Shown: positions 21,186-32,700, counted from the first letter of the stretch. The stretch: DNA of 64,000 nucleotides from Elymus sibiricus (GCA_039707655.1 CM077666.1:247038166-247102165); one strand, 5' to 3'. Notes: generated from the sequence alone by a model not told the origin. Translations and numbers: made by a program.

Positions 21186-23707
21186 AATAGTTGAAAGAAT
21201 GCATTATGCCTAGCTAGGGGCATAAAACAATAGCGCTTGTTGGGAGGTAACCCAATATTTATCTTTATTGCAATTTTTATTTTCTTGAGTCACAAGATTA
21301 TTGCTGCTGTAATGATTGTGTTTTTATCTTTTAATTAGTGTTTGTGCCAAGTAATGCCTTTGGGATGATTTAAATGATAGTATAATTGATGCTGTTTGAA
21401 AACAGAAAGTTTTGCGCCCAGTATTTGATTTTTCATTTATTACTGGAACATCAGAAAAATCTGAATTTTTAGACAATATTGGGGTACAAATTGTCTATGT
21501 TGTCCTAATTTTTCAGAATTTTTGGATTTACAGAAGTATGGATAAATATTCTATCATTGTGTACTGTTCTGTTTTGGACAGATTCTGTTTTTATTGCATA
21601 GTGTGCTTGTTTTAATGAAACTATGGATTATATCGGGGGGGGGGGGGTATAAGTCATGGAGAAGTTAGAATACAGTAGGTATTATGCCAACAATTATGAA
21701 TGAGTTTATTACTGTACCTAAGTGGATGATTTGATTTATTATACTAACGGATCTCACGAAGTTTTCGTTGAGTTTTGTGTGCTGAAATTTTCATGTTTTG
21801 GGAGAGATGGTGATGGATGAAGGAATAAGGATCAGCAAGACCCTAAGCTTGGGGATGCCCAAGGAAGCACAAGGTAATATTCAAGGAAGACCCAAGCGTC
21901 TAAGCTTGGGGATGCCCCGGATGGCATCCCCTCTTTCGTCTACAATCTATCAGTATGTTACTTGGAGCTATATTTTTATTCATCACATGATATGAGTTTT
22001 ACTTGGAGCGTCTTGTGCCATAGTTTTATTTTGCTTGTTTGCTTTTTAGTTTGCGACAATCATTGGTTGCTGAACACACCTTTTGAGAGAGACACACATT
22101 TATCATGATTTGTTAGAATACTCTATATGCTTCACTTATATCTTTTGAACTAGGCAGTTGCTCTTGTGCTTCACTTATACTTGTTAGAGCATGACGGTGG
22201 TTATATTTTATAGAAATGATTGCACTCTCATGCTTCACTTAAATCTTTTTGAGAGTCTTAAATAGGAAGTGGTAATGTGCACGAGTTATGAGATTAGACC
22301 AAAAAGGATAGGTATTCGAGAGTGGTATAATAAAAACTTTCATGTAGATCACTAAATATCAAACGTATGTTTTAATTGTATTGATGTCGTAATATGAAAG
22401 GGTATTAGTTCATGATCATTGGTTAGTAATAATATCAATATTAAAGCTTGTTGTGCACTACTCATTTAAGTGTCCATCATGGCATGGTGGGGAGGTTTGA
22501 GCATTTTTATTTCTATTGAAATCCTTGAGTGATGTTATAATTGTGGGTGCGCGTTGGTTAACTCCTACCAACATCCTCCCTAGGAGCATGCGAGTAGTAC
22601 TTTGCTTCGAGGGCTAATAAAACTTTCACAATAAGTATATGAGTTCCTTATGACTAATGTGAGTTCATGGACAATTACGCACTCTCACATTTCCGCAATT
22701 TGCTAGCCTCTTTGGTACCGTGCATTACCCTTTCTCACCTCGAGATTCGGTGCAAACTTCACCGGTGCATCCAAACCCCGTGATATGATATGCTCTATCA
22801 CACATAAGCCTGCTTATATCTCCCTCAAAACAGCCACCATACCTACCTATCATGGCATTTCCATACCATTCCAAGATATATTGCCATGCAACTTCCACCT
22901 TTCCGTCTTATGACATGTGTGTTCATCATCATATTGCTTTGCACGATCATATAGAGCTGACATGATAATTGTGGCAAAGCCACCATTCATCATTATTATA
23001 CAGGTTATACTAGATCATTGCACATCCTGGTACACTGCCAAAGGCATCCATATAGAGTCATCTTGTATCAGTTTATCGAGTTGTAAGTAAATAAAAGTGT
23101 GATGATCATCATTATTAGAGCACTGTCCTAGTGAGGAAAAAGAATGATGGAGACTGATGAGTTCTCCAAAATGAGGGGATGAGGTCCGTGAGATGGTTCT
23201 AAAAAAATGAGAGAAAAAGAGAGAAGGGGCAATGCTACTATCCTTTTACCACACTTGTGCTTCAGAGTAGCACCATATTCTTCATATAGAGAGTCTCCTA
23301 AGTTATCACTTTCATATACTAGTTGAAATTTTTCATTATAGAACTTGGCTTGTATATTCCGATGATGGGCTTCCTCAAAATGCCCAAGGTCTTCATGAGC
23401 TAGCAAGTTGGATGCACACCCACTTAGTTTCCATTGAGCTTCCATACACTTATAACTCTTAGTGCATCCGTTGCATGGCAATCCCTACTCCTCGCATTGA
23501 TATGGATTGATGGGCCTCTCGATTGCCTATTGATCCGCCGAGTTGATGCGAGCCTTTCTTCCTTTTTGACTTCTCCTATATATCTCTACCACCGCATTCT
23601 ATTCCACCTATAGTGCTAATGTCCATGTCTCACGCTCATGTATTGAGTGGAGATGAAAATGCTGACGCGCGTAAAAAGCGTGATCCAATTACCTGGTTTG
23701 ACACCGA
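21186..23707 (+). other. Non-coding interior of element A, with short repeats
   Basis: No coding ORF was seen. Two CTAAGCTTGGGGATGCCC copies (about 21852 and 21900) look like internal polypurine tracts. Three GCTTCACTTA copies lie at 22129, 22168 and 22232. The same landmarks occur in inverse order in element C at about 55190-55600, so the layout is conserved between the two elements. Confidence 0.65.
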
Positions 23708-23965
23708 CACTACAAGGGAAAACCCTAGCTGTAGTGCGGGTTAAAGGCCTAGTAGTAGCGCCCCCCCCCCCCCGCGCTACTGCTAGGGCACTACAGCTAA
23801 CTTTTAGCATTAGCGGGGGTTTGATCCCGTGCTACTGCTACTCATACGTAGCAGCAGCGTGGGTCCAACCAGCGCTACTGCTAACTATCTGCAGCGCGGC
23901 TATGGGACCCGCGCTACTGCTAAACCAGCGCTGCTGCTACTCACTGTCCCTGCGCTACTTCTATT
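23708..23965. repeat. Left CACTA terminus and subterminal repeats
   Basis: The CACTA end is followed by alternating direct and inverted copies of GCGCTACTGCTA and TAGCAGCAGCG (for example about 23777, 23835, 23873, 23911 and 23929), plus a C-run near 23761. Such repeats bind the accessory transposition protein in En/Spm-like systems. Confidence 0.8.
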
Positions 23966-24223
23966 ATTTTCTGTATTTTTTTCTTCTACATATTTACACT
24001 GTATTTGTACAGGTTTTATACAATAGTCTCATCATATCATACACATACAATCTCATCATATCATACACATACAATAGTCTCATCATATCATATCATCATC
24101 ATCATCATCATGATCCAACACAAATGATGTCTCATCATCATCTCGAAATAGCGATACAAGTTATCACATGTCTCGAATACATGCAACTACATGGTCATCA
24201 CATACACATGTTTCATCATCTAT

Positions 24224-24475
24224 CTAAACTATGATATACAAGAGAAGAGCGATCACTATGAGGCACCGGTTCTGATTCCTCTCTCGCGCTAGCGTGTACC
24301 TCAAGTAACTAGCTTTCGCTTTGCGTCTGCTATCAAACCCTCTGTGGCTACCGCCCGGGAACCGGTACACTTGGACCTGACACTCTGGCCACTCGTCGTA
24401 CACTCCTTGAACCCTCCCTATGTACACGGCATAGCACTTCTTCTCCATCGATGATTTATATCCCTGCATCATCAT
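24224..24475 (-). CDS. Small CACTA ORF with viroplasmin/RNase H1 N-terminal-like domain
   Basis: This 83-aa ORF reads KKCYAVYIGRVQGVYDEW, then CQVQVYRFPGGSHRGF and a basic stretch. That pattern (YAV..G...GVY..W..C..QV..F.G..+.GF) matches the N-terminal hybrid-binding domain of RNase H1, also known as the caulimovirus viroplasmin family (PF01693). It ends in a hydrophobic tail, CLIVIALLLYIIV, which could be a membrane anchor. It lies between the left subterminal repeats and the Ulp1-like gene. It may be a separate small gene or the last exon of its neighbour; I see no clear splice evidence. Binding of RNA-DNA hybrids is inference. Confidence 0.6.
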   Translation of the reverse strand: MMMQGYKSSMEKKCYAVYIGRVQGVYDEWPECQVQVYRFPGGSHRGFDSRRKAKASYLRYTLARERNQNRCLIVIALLLYIIV

Positions 24476-24718
24476 GAGGCGAATTCATCGATAAATATAC
24501 AACATAATATAGTTGAGCAACACGAAGAAAAAGAGTTAGCAAATACAAGCAACATATAGTAAACAAAAATAACGAAGTTCATCGTACCCAAACTAAGTAA
24601 CTAGAGCGATCCGCGCAAGTTGAAGAGGACGGTTTACATCACAAAGTTTCATCGTACATAAATTCAAAGTTTCATCCTATAGAAAGTAGTAACTAAACGG
24701 ACACATTGTCATTGTCAA

Positions 24719-27700
24719 TCACTCCGCTGTGTCATTCCATCCGTCCAAATCCGGGAGGACACACCCTAGCTTCGTGAAAGACTTCATGTCCAGACGTTGT
24801 AGGGCTATGCGTGTTCGGACATCATCCTGCGACACTGGGCCTTTGGAGAACATCCCTGTTTCTTCGACGACCTCCTTCATGATGACCGTTGCAATTTCCT
24901 GCTGGATGTGATAGAACTCAGTTCGGAGTCGATGATCTGGTATGGTTCCTAAGCCTTCGGCCCATTTGCGGATAAGGGCATCGCTGGAAGAAGATGACAT
25001 GCGAAGATGTTGCCGATCCCTTCTATACTCCAGCATGTGATGGATGACGTAGAATCCATCCTTCATACTAGCTATCGGTTGCTGGACACATCAGTAGTCG
25101 GTCTTATGGCTGAAACACGGTGCACCATTACTTGTCTTTTGACCCTAATTTCGCCACCCCGATGGCCGAAGCTTATGATAGCACTATCGAGAACACTCTT
25201 TATGTGTGTGTAATCCTTTTTTTGTATGTTCTTCGACGAGTCCAAATACAGAGCATGGGAGAATCACGGGTAAAGAATGATGAGGACGGCACGCCCCTCG
25301 TTGCTCAAAATAAGTACACCTCAAATTAGCCTCCATGCATGTAAAGGAATGTTTGAAATGTACGAAAGGAAGTATGTGTTATAGTGGCTATCCGTGGATG
25401 ACTTACATGGGATGATAAGGTAGGAGAATCGTTTCCTTGTCCTTATTGGCGACCATGAAGTCGGCGATGTAGTCCCTCGCATATTCACGGTTCACTTGGC
25501 AGACTACCAAGAAGCTCTCGTGCATGTAGTATGGGTCCGCGACCACGATATAAGAGATTTGCTCGCGCCTGATGATGTAGTTCATATGCTGCACATAAAG
25601 GCGGACGAACATAAAATCCAGCCATCTCATTTGAAACATGTCGGAGATGTAATCGAATCGCGGGAAGAACAGCTCCGCGGGGGATGTCTGGACGTACAGC
25701 CCGCCTTCCGGCACACGAACTGCGTAAAGCAGGTATCCTGGAGCTTCCGAGACGAGAAGGCTTTTCTCTCTCGACAGCACATCGTCATGCAGTCTCATGA
25801 GATCCCCTGATATGCCCTCTAGCGCTTTAACCGGTAGGATCGGCTCGCCCGCGACATGGAGTACCGCCGCACCTTTGACCGGTACACTGTCTGCAAAACG
25901 GGTCGGCGGAGGCGGCTGGCTGCTAGAAGCTTTGGAAGCTTTGGCGGTAGTAGATCCTTTCCTCGGCGGTCTCTTCCTCTGCTTCTTCTTGGCTACAGGT
26001 AGTGACCTACCATACCCTCCCTGACCATCACCCCCAGTGTTGTCGGGCTCAGCATTGCATGACCCTCGCCTTGTTCATGCTGGGCTGAGGCGGCATCTGG
26101 AGGCGTGTCCTGCGAGGATTGCATGAAGAGAGACTTCTTGCAGTCAACCCTAGGATGTTCCTACTCCGGCACATCATGCATCTCCTCATCTCCATGCTCG
26201 TAGCCTAAGTCATATGGCTGACTCATCAGGCCTCCATCGTCATAGCCGGTATTGAGCCACCGGAGAGGGTCATCCTCCTCCATGTCATCATCCATTGCTT
26301 CTTCCACGAGGGCGACGACATCAGCCACTATTGACCCCCTTCCTCGCGTCGTCCGCACTCACCCGACATGACAGGCGGTGATAATTGCGTAGGTGGGGTG
26401 GTGTTCATACCTTGCTAAGGTGTTGTCCTTGGTGTGCTCCCAGCCGCCTCCACACGAAGAAGACTCTTCGGCCACAACAGCATCCAACTCTTGCATTTGC
26501 CAAGCCGCATCGAGGTCTCATCGTCCTCTCCCCTGAGTCGTATCGGAGGAGCCAAACCCTCGTGGCCTGCTTTGACACTCGCCAAGGAAACCCTGAAGGT
26601 GCCAACGAGCATCGGCTGGCCGTGGAACGAGCGTTCCTTGGGCTTCAGTATCGTTGCTTTTCCCACGTCCACCTTCTGGCCGTTGATGATGTACAGTACG
26701 GTGCATGGGGTTTCATCGGCCTACGAAGACATGTCTGCGGCGTCAGACATCCGAAAGGCAATGGAAACGGAAGATTATAGATATGTTGAAGAGTGTGCGA
26801 TGCGTAATTACCGTGAGGGCGTTGAGCTCAGCCAAAGTTGAAGCTCCGCCGAGCACGCCAGAGATGGAGGACGGGATGCTATGAGCGGGTGCGGTAGCAA
26901 GTGCGGGTGCGGTGTTCACCGAGTTGCTCCCGATGAAGCTGGGAATGGGAAAGTCATCTGCTCTTTTGTCTGGATTTTGCTTCGTCCAATCGACAACAGC
27001 CAGAATCAATGTAATAATCATAGCTGCGAAATCACTTCTGTTGACAGCTAGCGCTGCGTGGACTGCCTTGCGGACCAACTCAGCTTTGGTCGCTTCTTTG
27101 GTCTCAGATATTTTTTTCTCGACCGCAAGCGCCACCTTCTCGTCCATGGTCACTTGACTGAACTTCCTTCTCTCCCTTCTGGCCTTCGTGTCCTCGTGGT
27201 AGTAGTACTTCCACGTGGCGCCGTCTACGGCGGCGTGCACGTGTCCATACTGCGGCCGCTGGTCCACCGGGAGTCCCTTCAGTATGTTTATGGCCCGGTT
27301 GAAAGGGGTGTCCCACTTGGGCCTTGTCAACGATTGAGATGACGAGTCGCTTTCGACCGCAAGCTTGTATTGCTCTCTCTGCAAAAGGAACATGAAACAT
27401 TTACAAATGTTACTGGAATGTGTAGTCGACTTGATCAGAAGCTAATATAAGGTGGTAAAATAATAATTACCAGTAGTCTCATGAAATCCCTCGTGGGCGT
27501 GTCTGTGTAAAAAAACCTTTTTTTCCGCTCCCACTTGTACCGGGTCCTGATGAAGTCATGCTCCTACGGGTCGATGAACTCCGCTAAGGGGTCTGGGAGC
27601 CCCTGACTTTCACGTTCCGCATCCTCCTTAGCCCATATGTGCCTCTTGCCCGTGTAACCATGGCTTCCGAGGTGGTGGTTCCCCGTGTTCCTTTCCAGAA

Positions 27701-28389
27701 CCCCCTTCATTTTCTCCGACTTAAGCTTGGTTTCTTCGGCAGCGCAAGTCTCCTTGAATTTTGTGTACTCCAGTTCCGTAAGTGTCAGATTGTCCGCAAG
27801 AATCTGGGACTAGGGTTCTTTCTCTTCAGGCGGCCAATGCGTTGCCGAACTTGCCCATGGCTTTGTTGTTTATCTTGTCCATGGCATCATCTTCCCATGG
27901 AACTTTGGTGTCATCCTGGCCGGGGAATTGGAATCTCTGGTGCAGCCTCGTTAGGAGGAGGTGCTCCAAATGTGGTTTCATCCTTAAGTCCAAGTCGTTG
28001 ATGCTGGCGATTTCCCGTAGGATGCATCCTATTTGGTTGCCGTAGCACTTGCGGGGATCCTCTGGCGCTATTGGCTCGAATTTGCCGGGGTGCACCTCCG
28101 TGACCACCAGTCTTCCAGTGCCGAGCTGGTTTGGGCATCGTGCCCTCTTCTTCTTCGTTTGTTTACCGGCTTCACCGGTACCAGCTTCCGTGGTCTGGTT
28201 GCCAACATCTGTGCCGGTCTCGGTGCCTGTGTCGGTGTCGGGTTCGGCGGCACTACCACCCTCCATTATGAGAAGGGGGCCCTGCAACCCTTCTCCTTGC
28301 TGACTAGCCAGAAAGTCAAAGTAAGCATGTGCATTCTCTAAGACGGCGTCGGCGTGATCAGAACCCCATGCTTCGTCGTTCTGCGCCAT
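24719..28389 (-). pseudogene. CACTA second gene: En/Spm-type N-terminus with Ulp1-like C-terminus
   Basis: Exon 1 (28389 to about 27471) starts MAQNDEAWGSDHADAV, is acidic and then basic (KKKRARCPNQLGTGRL), and continues with sequence typical of the plant Ptta/En/Spm transposase family (PF03004). It contains a frameshift near 27830 and a TAG near 27570. Exon 2 (about 27378 to 26812, donor GTAATT) is a charged, helix-rich segment (WKYYYHEDTKARRERRKF). Later exons (26730-26160 and 26160-25400) are broken by stops. The 25798-25400 segment and the C-terminus (25240-24719, FYVIHHMLEYRRDR...LPDLDGWNDTAE) resemble Ulp1/C48-like regions found in Triticeae CACTA elements; I could not place the catalytic His-Asp-Cys triad. 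Non-functional. Confidence 0.65.
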
Positions 28390-28454
28390 GTTACCTATGG
28401 TTCAATATGCTCGTTTAATTCTAGACCTAATAAAATGAATAATGACATAAAAAT

Positions 28455-28649
28455 GGCCTATGTTTTGTCGAAATGTTGATTCATTCCCATTCCGGCAAAT
28501 CTCGGGCACTCGATATGTCATACTTTTGGGCACAAGTCATGCCTAAATTCACGAAAAATTTCGGCATGACCTTTGCTAAAAAGTGGACATATGGAGCGCC
28601 TGAAATTTGCCGAGACGGAAATGAATCAACATTCCGGAAAACATAGGCC
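28455..28649. repeat. Long inverted repeat (arms ~89 and 87 nt)
   Basis: 28455-28543 is largely complementary to 28563-28649, separated by a 19-nt loop. The arms start and end with GGCCTATGTTTT and GTCATGCC and match at roughly four of five positions by eye. It sits just upstream of the ATG of the second CACTA gene. A sequence related to the right arm recurs once upstream of the transposase (about 44510-44600). Confidence 0.75.
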
Positions 28650-28747
28650 ACTCAGATCATTTTCCCTGCAAACAAGAAAAGGCCAAACATAGGCCACTTG
28701 GGCACAATCGAACCACACAACACAAGTTCAATTGATCAGGACTACAT

Positions 28748-28750
<3 letters not shown>

Positions 28751-28816
<66 letters not shown>
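28751..28816. repeat. (ATACAT)n microsatellite
   Basis: About eleven uninterrupted 6-bp units lie in the 5' region of the second CACTA gene. Confidence 0.95.
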
Positions 28817-29220
28817 GAGTCCAAGTGAGTCGACTCTGAGCACTCTTATGATCCCCAAGCTTGCATTTAGGGGAAAAAACTTTACTCACTAGATGGCTGT
28901 CGAGGATGCGGGTGTCGTCGGTGATCTTTTGGGCGTCGTTGAGCGGCTAGTCGGTGATCTACCCTACACCACCTGAGCATTCACACATGAGCATATATAT
29001 CTTCTAACCCTAACAATAAGTACTCATCTCATACTAACAACAAGTGCTGATCAGATTTTTCTTTAGTCTATTTTTTCTAATATAGATCACATTGTGTCAA
29101 ATGCAAGAACATCTACTCCACATTAACAATTAACACTTTGAATTTTCGGCCAAATTCAGTTCATGTACTGAATAATTTAATTAGCCAAATTAAGTTTTAT
29201 TCAGTACTCAAGGGACAAAT

Positions 29221-29705
29221 TCAGTTAACTAAACAAAATATTCAGTTAACTTAAAAAATTCAGTTAACTAAACAAAAAATTCAGTTAACTTACAAAATTC
29301 AGTTAACTAAACAAAAAATTCAGTCTACAAATTCTTCCTAGGGTTCATATACATCAAAATCTAGCACTAGGGTTCATTTTCATTTCTACAACACTCAATT
29401 ACACAAGCAATAATTACTAAAGAAAATAAAATCTGAACAATGTTGCATCTTTTTCCCCAATCTTTAAAAAGCCCTAATTTCATTTTCTGTCCTAGCATGA
29501 GTAAAGTCACTTGACAAATTTCAGCAAATTGACAAATACAAATTTCTGAATTTCTATCCAGCACACATATCTCAACTGAAAATTCAGTTAATTAAATTCA
29601 GTTAACTTGTTAAATTCAGTTAATTAAATTCAGTTAACTGATGGCGTGAACTTTCTGAAGTTCTAGGTTTTGACAGTATATAGACACACATCAAATTCAG
29701 TTAAC
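29221..29705. repeat. Cluster of ATTCAGTTAACT motifs
   Basis: About ten copies of TTCAGTTAACT or TTCAGTTAATT occur in two groups (29221-29310 and 29583-29640) plus one at about 29695. Each full copy contains the palindrome GTTAAC. They lie in the upstream region of the second CACTA gene. Confidence 0.65.
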
Positions 29706-30089
29706 TAAAAGACTACAATTTTTCAATCCTAGGGTTCTGCCTCCTAGGGTTCATATGAGAGAGAGAGAGCAGAGAGAGATAGATAGAGAGAGAGAGAGAA
29801 GAGGGGAGGGGAGGGAAGAGGAGGAAAGAGGGGAGGGGAGAGGCTTACGGGGCGGGCTCGATGAGGTCGACGGCGGGCTCGATGCAGATGGCCCAGGCGG
29901 CGGAGGGGCCCGGACGAGGAGGAGCGGTGGCGGTGAGGTCGACGGCAGGGGCGCGGACAAGCAGGAGCGATGGTGCGTGGTCGATAACGGCGGTGAGGTC
30001 GATGGCGACGACGATGGTGAGAGAGGAGTGGGAATCGGGGGATAATGGAGAGAGGGGAATGGAGAGGAACCCGCGCCCTGGTACTATGT

Positions 30090-30250
30090 CAAAATAGCTG
30101 TAACGCGGGGTCCTAGCCCCGCGCTATAGCTATAGCGCGGGTACCTAACCCCACGCTACTGCTATATTTTCCAATTTCTATTGTTTTATTTTTTAATTCT
30201 AAAATTCCAGTAGCTGTAGCGCCGGGTACCAAAACCCTCGCTACTGCTAA
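30090..30250. repeat. Internal copy of CACTA subterminal-type repeats
   Basis: Copies such as CCCCGCGCTATAGCTATAGC, CCCCACGCTACTGCTA and CCCTCGCTACTGCTAATG lie between the two CACTA genes, preceded by a purine-rich stretch (29755-30075) like the one next to the right terminus. No CACTA end sequence is visible here. They suggest an old internal terminus or a second regulatory region. Confidence 0.6.
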
Positions 30251-30569
30251 TGTTTTTATTATTTTTCCTGTCATTTTTCTTTTCTATTCCTTTCCTTTTT
30301 ATTTTCATTTTCTTTCCTTTTGTTTTTATTTTTCTTTTCATTTTCTTTTCTATTCCTTTTCTTTTTTCTTTTCATTTTCTTTCCTTCTTGTTTTTGTTTT
30401 GTTTTTCTCCTCCGAAAGACGACCGAGCCGGAACCATGGTGGGAAGGGGATACAATATATATAACTCGGGCGATATATTAGTGCATAATATATATATATA
30501 TTACATCATTTGACCAATAACGGTTAAGTGCGTACACAAAAAAGATACATATATATAAATGATGGTTTC
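30251..30569. other. Low-complexity spacer
   Basis: A TTTTC/TTTC-rich run (30255-30410) is followed by an AT-dinucleotide stretch (30488-30506). I see nothing coding. Confidence 0.6.
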
Positions 30570-30640
30570 TCAGTGTCGACGACATTTCAGAGTGAGTGTC
30601 TTTCCTTTCTTGTTCGCTATCGAATAATTGAGCCCCTCGT

Positions 30641-31562
30641 TGTCGTGGGAAACGACTATCTATGGGACCGAACAGGTCCCTTTGCGATTCAGCTCAGGGG
30701 ACATGCATGGGACAAAGAGCAGGTCTTTAGTAAGTGCAAGAACACACGGGGGATTTATCCAGGTTCGGGCCGCTATGAGCGTAAAACCCTACTCCTGCTC
30801 TGTGGTTGATCGTATATGAACTCTGGTTACAGGGAGCGCAGTTTTTCGGCAAGGTGCTCGGGAAAAGGCAGCTACGGCATGTAATTGAGCTGGGTGTCGA
30901 CCGTTCTACCTGTAGCCGTGGGCCTCCTTTTATAGGCCAAGGGGTTACCACAATGGCTAAAATAGTCATTACAGAGTATGAACAGTGACTTGCACCATCA
31001 TCATGTCTATCTTCCCACAGGGTAAGACAAACGCATTTAATGCACCATTAGGTGCTACGTTGGGGAGGCGAGGCCTTGGGTAAAAGATCTGTACCACCGG
31101 TCCTGGCGCCCTCCTGTAATCTTGACACTTCCCAGGGACGGGTGTCATTAAAGTTATCTTGGCATGGCGTGCTGACACATGCCTTGGCCGGCCATGTTGA
31201 CTACCTGCCCGCTCAACACCTAGCCCATGAGCCTATCTGGTCAATGGTGAGGTGGAGCGGTAACGGGACAGAACAAACCTGCTGGCACGGAGCTTGCCGG
31301 GCCTTGCTTGCGGCAAGGGAGCTTGCCGGTAATCATAGCCTCGGTCTTCACCTTGCCGGGACGGAGCTTGCCGGCAGGGAAAGCGTCGTTCTTCAGTACA
31401 AGAATAGTACTTCTCGATGATCTGCCTTGAGGTCTTCTTCATGGTCTTGGTGTTGAGTCGTAAGCCGTAATTATTCTCTACCAGGCCCTTGTCGGAAGGG
31501 AGGCCACAACTGCCAGTGCACAAGTATGGGTACGAGGGCACCCATGTCTTAGTACACCGACA
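30641..31562 (-). repeat. 3' LTR of the Tat-like element
   Basis: It runs from TGTCGTGGGAAACGAC to TAGTACACCGACA (plus strand). The minus-strand TATA box TATAAAA is at 30928-30934. It is followed at 31563 by GGAGCCCCTGGGCCTGGG, which on the minus strand is the tract next to the LTR. The same tract, nearly unchanged, follows the LTR of element B. Confidence 0.9.
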
Positions 31563-31789
31563 GGAGCCCCTGGGCCTGGGTCACACGCGCATGCAAGGCG
31601 TCGTTGGGCTAGGCCCAAACAGTTCACAGGCGGCGCGTGGCAAAGGATAACTATCATAATCTTCTCTTTTACCACACCCGCCCACGATGCACATTAAATG
31701 CGGGCGTGGAAGAGGTGGAGAGAAGTGGCGGCAGGTGGTGGAGCGTCTGAAAAGCGTAGCCACGTAGGACGAAAAAGAGCCAGCCCTTG

Positions 31790-31810
31790 CGCCTTCCCCA
31801 TAAAAAGGAA
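31790..31810 (+). promoter_or_regulatory. Antisense promoter of the Tat-like element
   Basis: CGCCTTCCCCATAAAAAGG contains the TATA-like CATAAAAAG at 31799-31807 on the plus strand, opposite to gag-pol. Upstream blocks (CATTAAATGCGGG near 31690, CCACGTAGGAC near 31760, AAAGAGCCAGC near 31775) are also present, in the same order, before the antisense gene of element B (48240-48371). Shared position and spacing support a real promoter. Confidence 0.6.
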
Positions 31811-32028
31811 AAACATGGAGGGCGCTGCTCATTTCGCCCGACTTCTTGCATCTCCTTCCTCGATTTCTGTCATTTAAGGGAGGCGAGGCGGCAGGGAGAG
31901 TAATCCCCCTAGGGCGCTATAAGAAAGGGTGGGGGGAGTGGCAATCGTCCCCACCCATCTTCTGCCTTTGCCATTCTCCTCCTCCAACCTTTCACTCATC
32001 CTTGCTTTCCTTGAGGTCTACCGCTGCG

Positions 32029-32700
32029 ATGGCGAGGGGTGGAGGTCGGGTCCGCGCATCTGCTTCCGCCTCGAGGGTCCCCTCTCGGGGCCGGACGCGT
32101 TCCTCGGTGGTCGTCGTGAGCGCCAGCCCTAGCGCCCATAGCAGAGCTGCCTCCCGCGGCCGCGGAGGGCGTGGTACTCGTGGACGAGGCGGGCGTGGCG
32201 GACGTGGCGGGGCGGCTGCCCTTCCCCCTCAGGCGGAAGCCCGCACGGCGGTGACGGCACACGAGTCCCACACGATGATGGCAGTGCACGAGTTTGTCAT
32301 GAGGTTACGCCGCCGGCTTCGTAGTTGGCTCCGGCTCCCAGATCCCTTTGCGAGGGTGATGGAGAGCCGCAGGCCCTCGGGCTTGTGGCTACAGGCGGAT
32401 GGCTGCTGCAACGGCCCCTCCTGGGTGGTGGCAGAGTTCTCCACCGCCGGCTCTCTATTCCTGACGTGGGGGTGGAAGTCGTTCGCCCGCTCCCGTGGTC
32501 TAGGGCAGGGGCAGCTTCTTCAGTTTAGGTACGACGGAGCCGCCACACTCTTTGTGAAGTTCTTCGGGGTCTCCAGCGGCCGCATCGAATGCTGTGCGGA
32601 AAGTGAGAGCAGCAGCGGCACCGACTCCACCAGCGAGAGCGAGAGCGAGAGCGACGAAAGCTTCTCGCGTATCAAGAGCGACAATGATGACTCTGACTAG
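32029..32700 (+). CDS. Antisense gene: RGG-rich protein with B3-like domain (223 aa)
   Basis: This intact ORF lies on the strand opposite to gag-pol, between the pol end and the 3' LTR. Residues 1-70 are basic and Ser/Ala-rich with an RG/RGG run (43-61), suggesting nucleic-acid binding or nuclear entry. Residues about 100-180 (LRLPDPFARV, LQADGC, SWVVAEF, TWGWKSFARSRGLGQGQLL, FRYDGAATLFVKFF) follow the order of a plant B3 DNA-binding domain: an LP..F start, a GW..F block, then a G..L.F.YDG strand pair. Residues 190-223 are an acidic Ser/Glu tail. ATG 32029 was chosen because coding-like composition starts there; the frame is open from 31846. It is about 230 bp downstream of the promoter. The B3 call is by pattern, not search. 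Confidence 0.6.
   Translation: MARGGGRVRASASASRVPSRGRTRSSVVVVSASPSAHSRAASRGRGGRGTRGRGGRGGRGGAAALPPQAEARTAVTAHESHTMMAVHEFVMRLRRRLRSWLRLPDPFARVMESRRPSGLWLQADGCCNGPSWVVAEFSTAGSLFLTWGWKSFARSRGLGQGQLLQFRYDGAATLFVKFFGVSSGRIECCAESESSSGTDSTSESESESDESFSRIKSDNDDSD

Noticed and set aside
26385..26841. Plus-strand ORFs of about 130 residues within the second CACTA gene
   Set aside because: Shadows of the minus-strand exons, whose sequence continues a known CACTA gene layout.
29755..30045. Arg/Glu-rich ORFs of 69-96 residues
   Set aside because: Produced by a GAGAGA/GGCGG low-complexity stretch; no domain or conserved start.
30250..30513. Phe-rich ORF
   Set aside because: Translation of a TTTTC low-complexity run.
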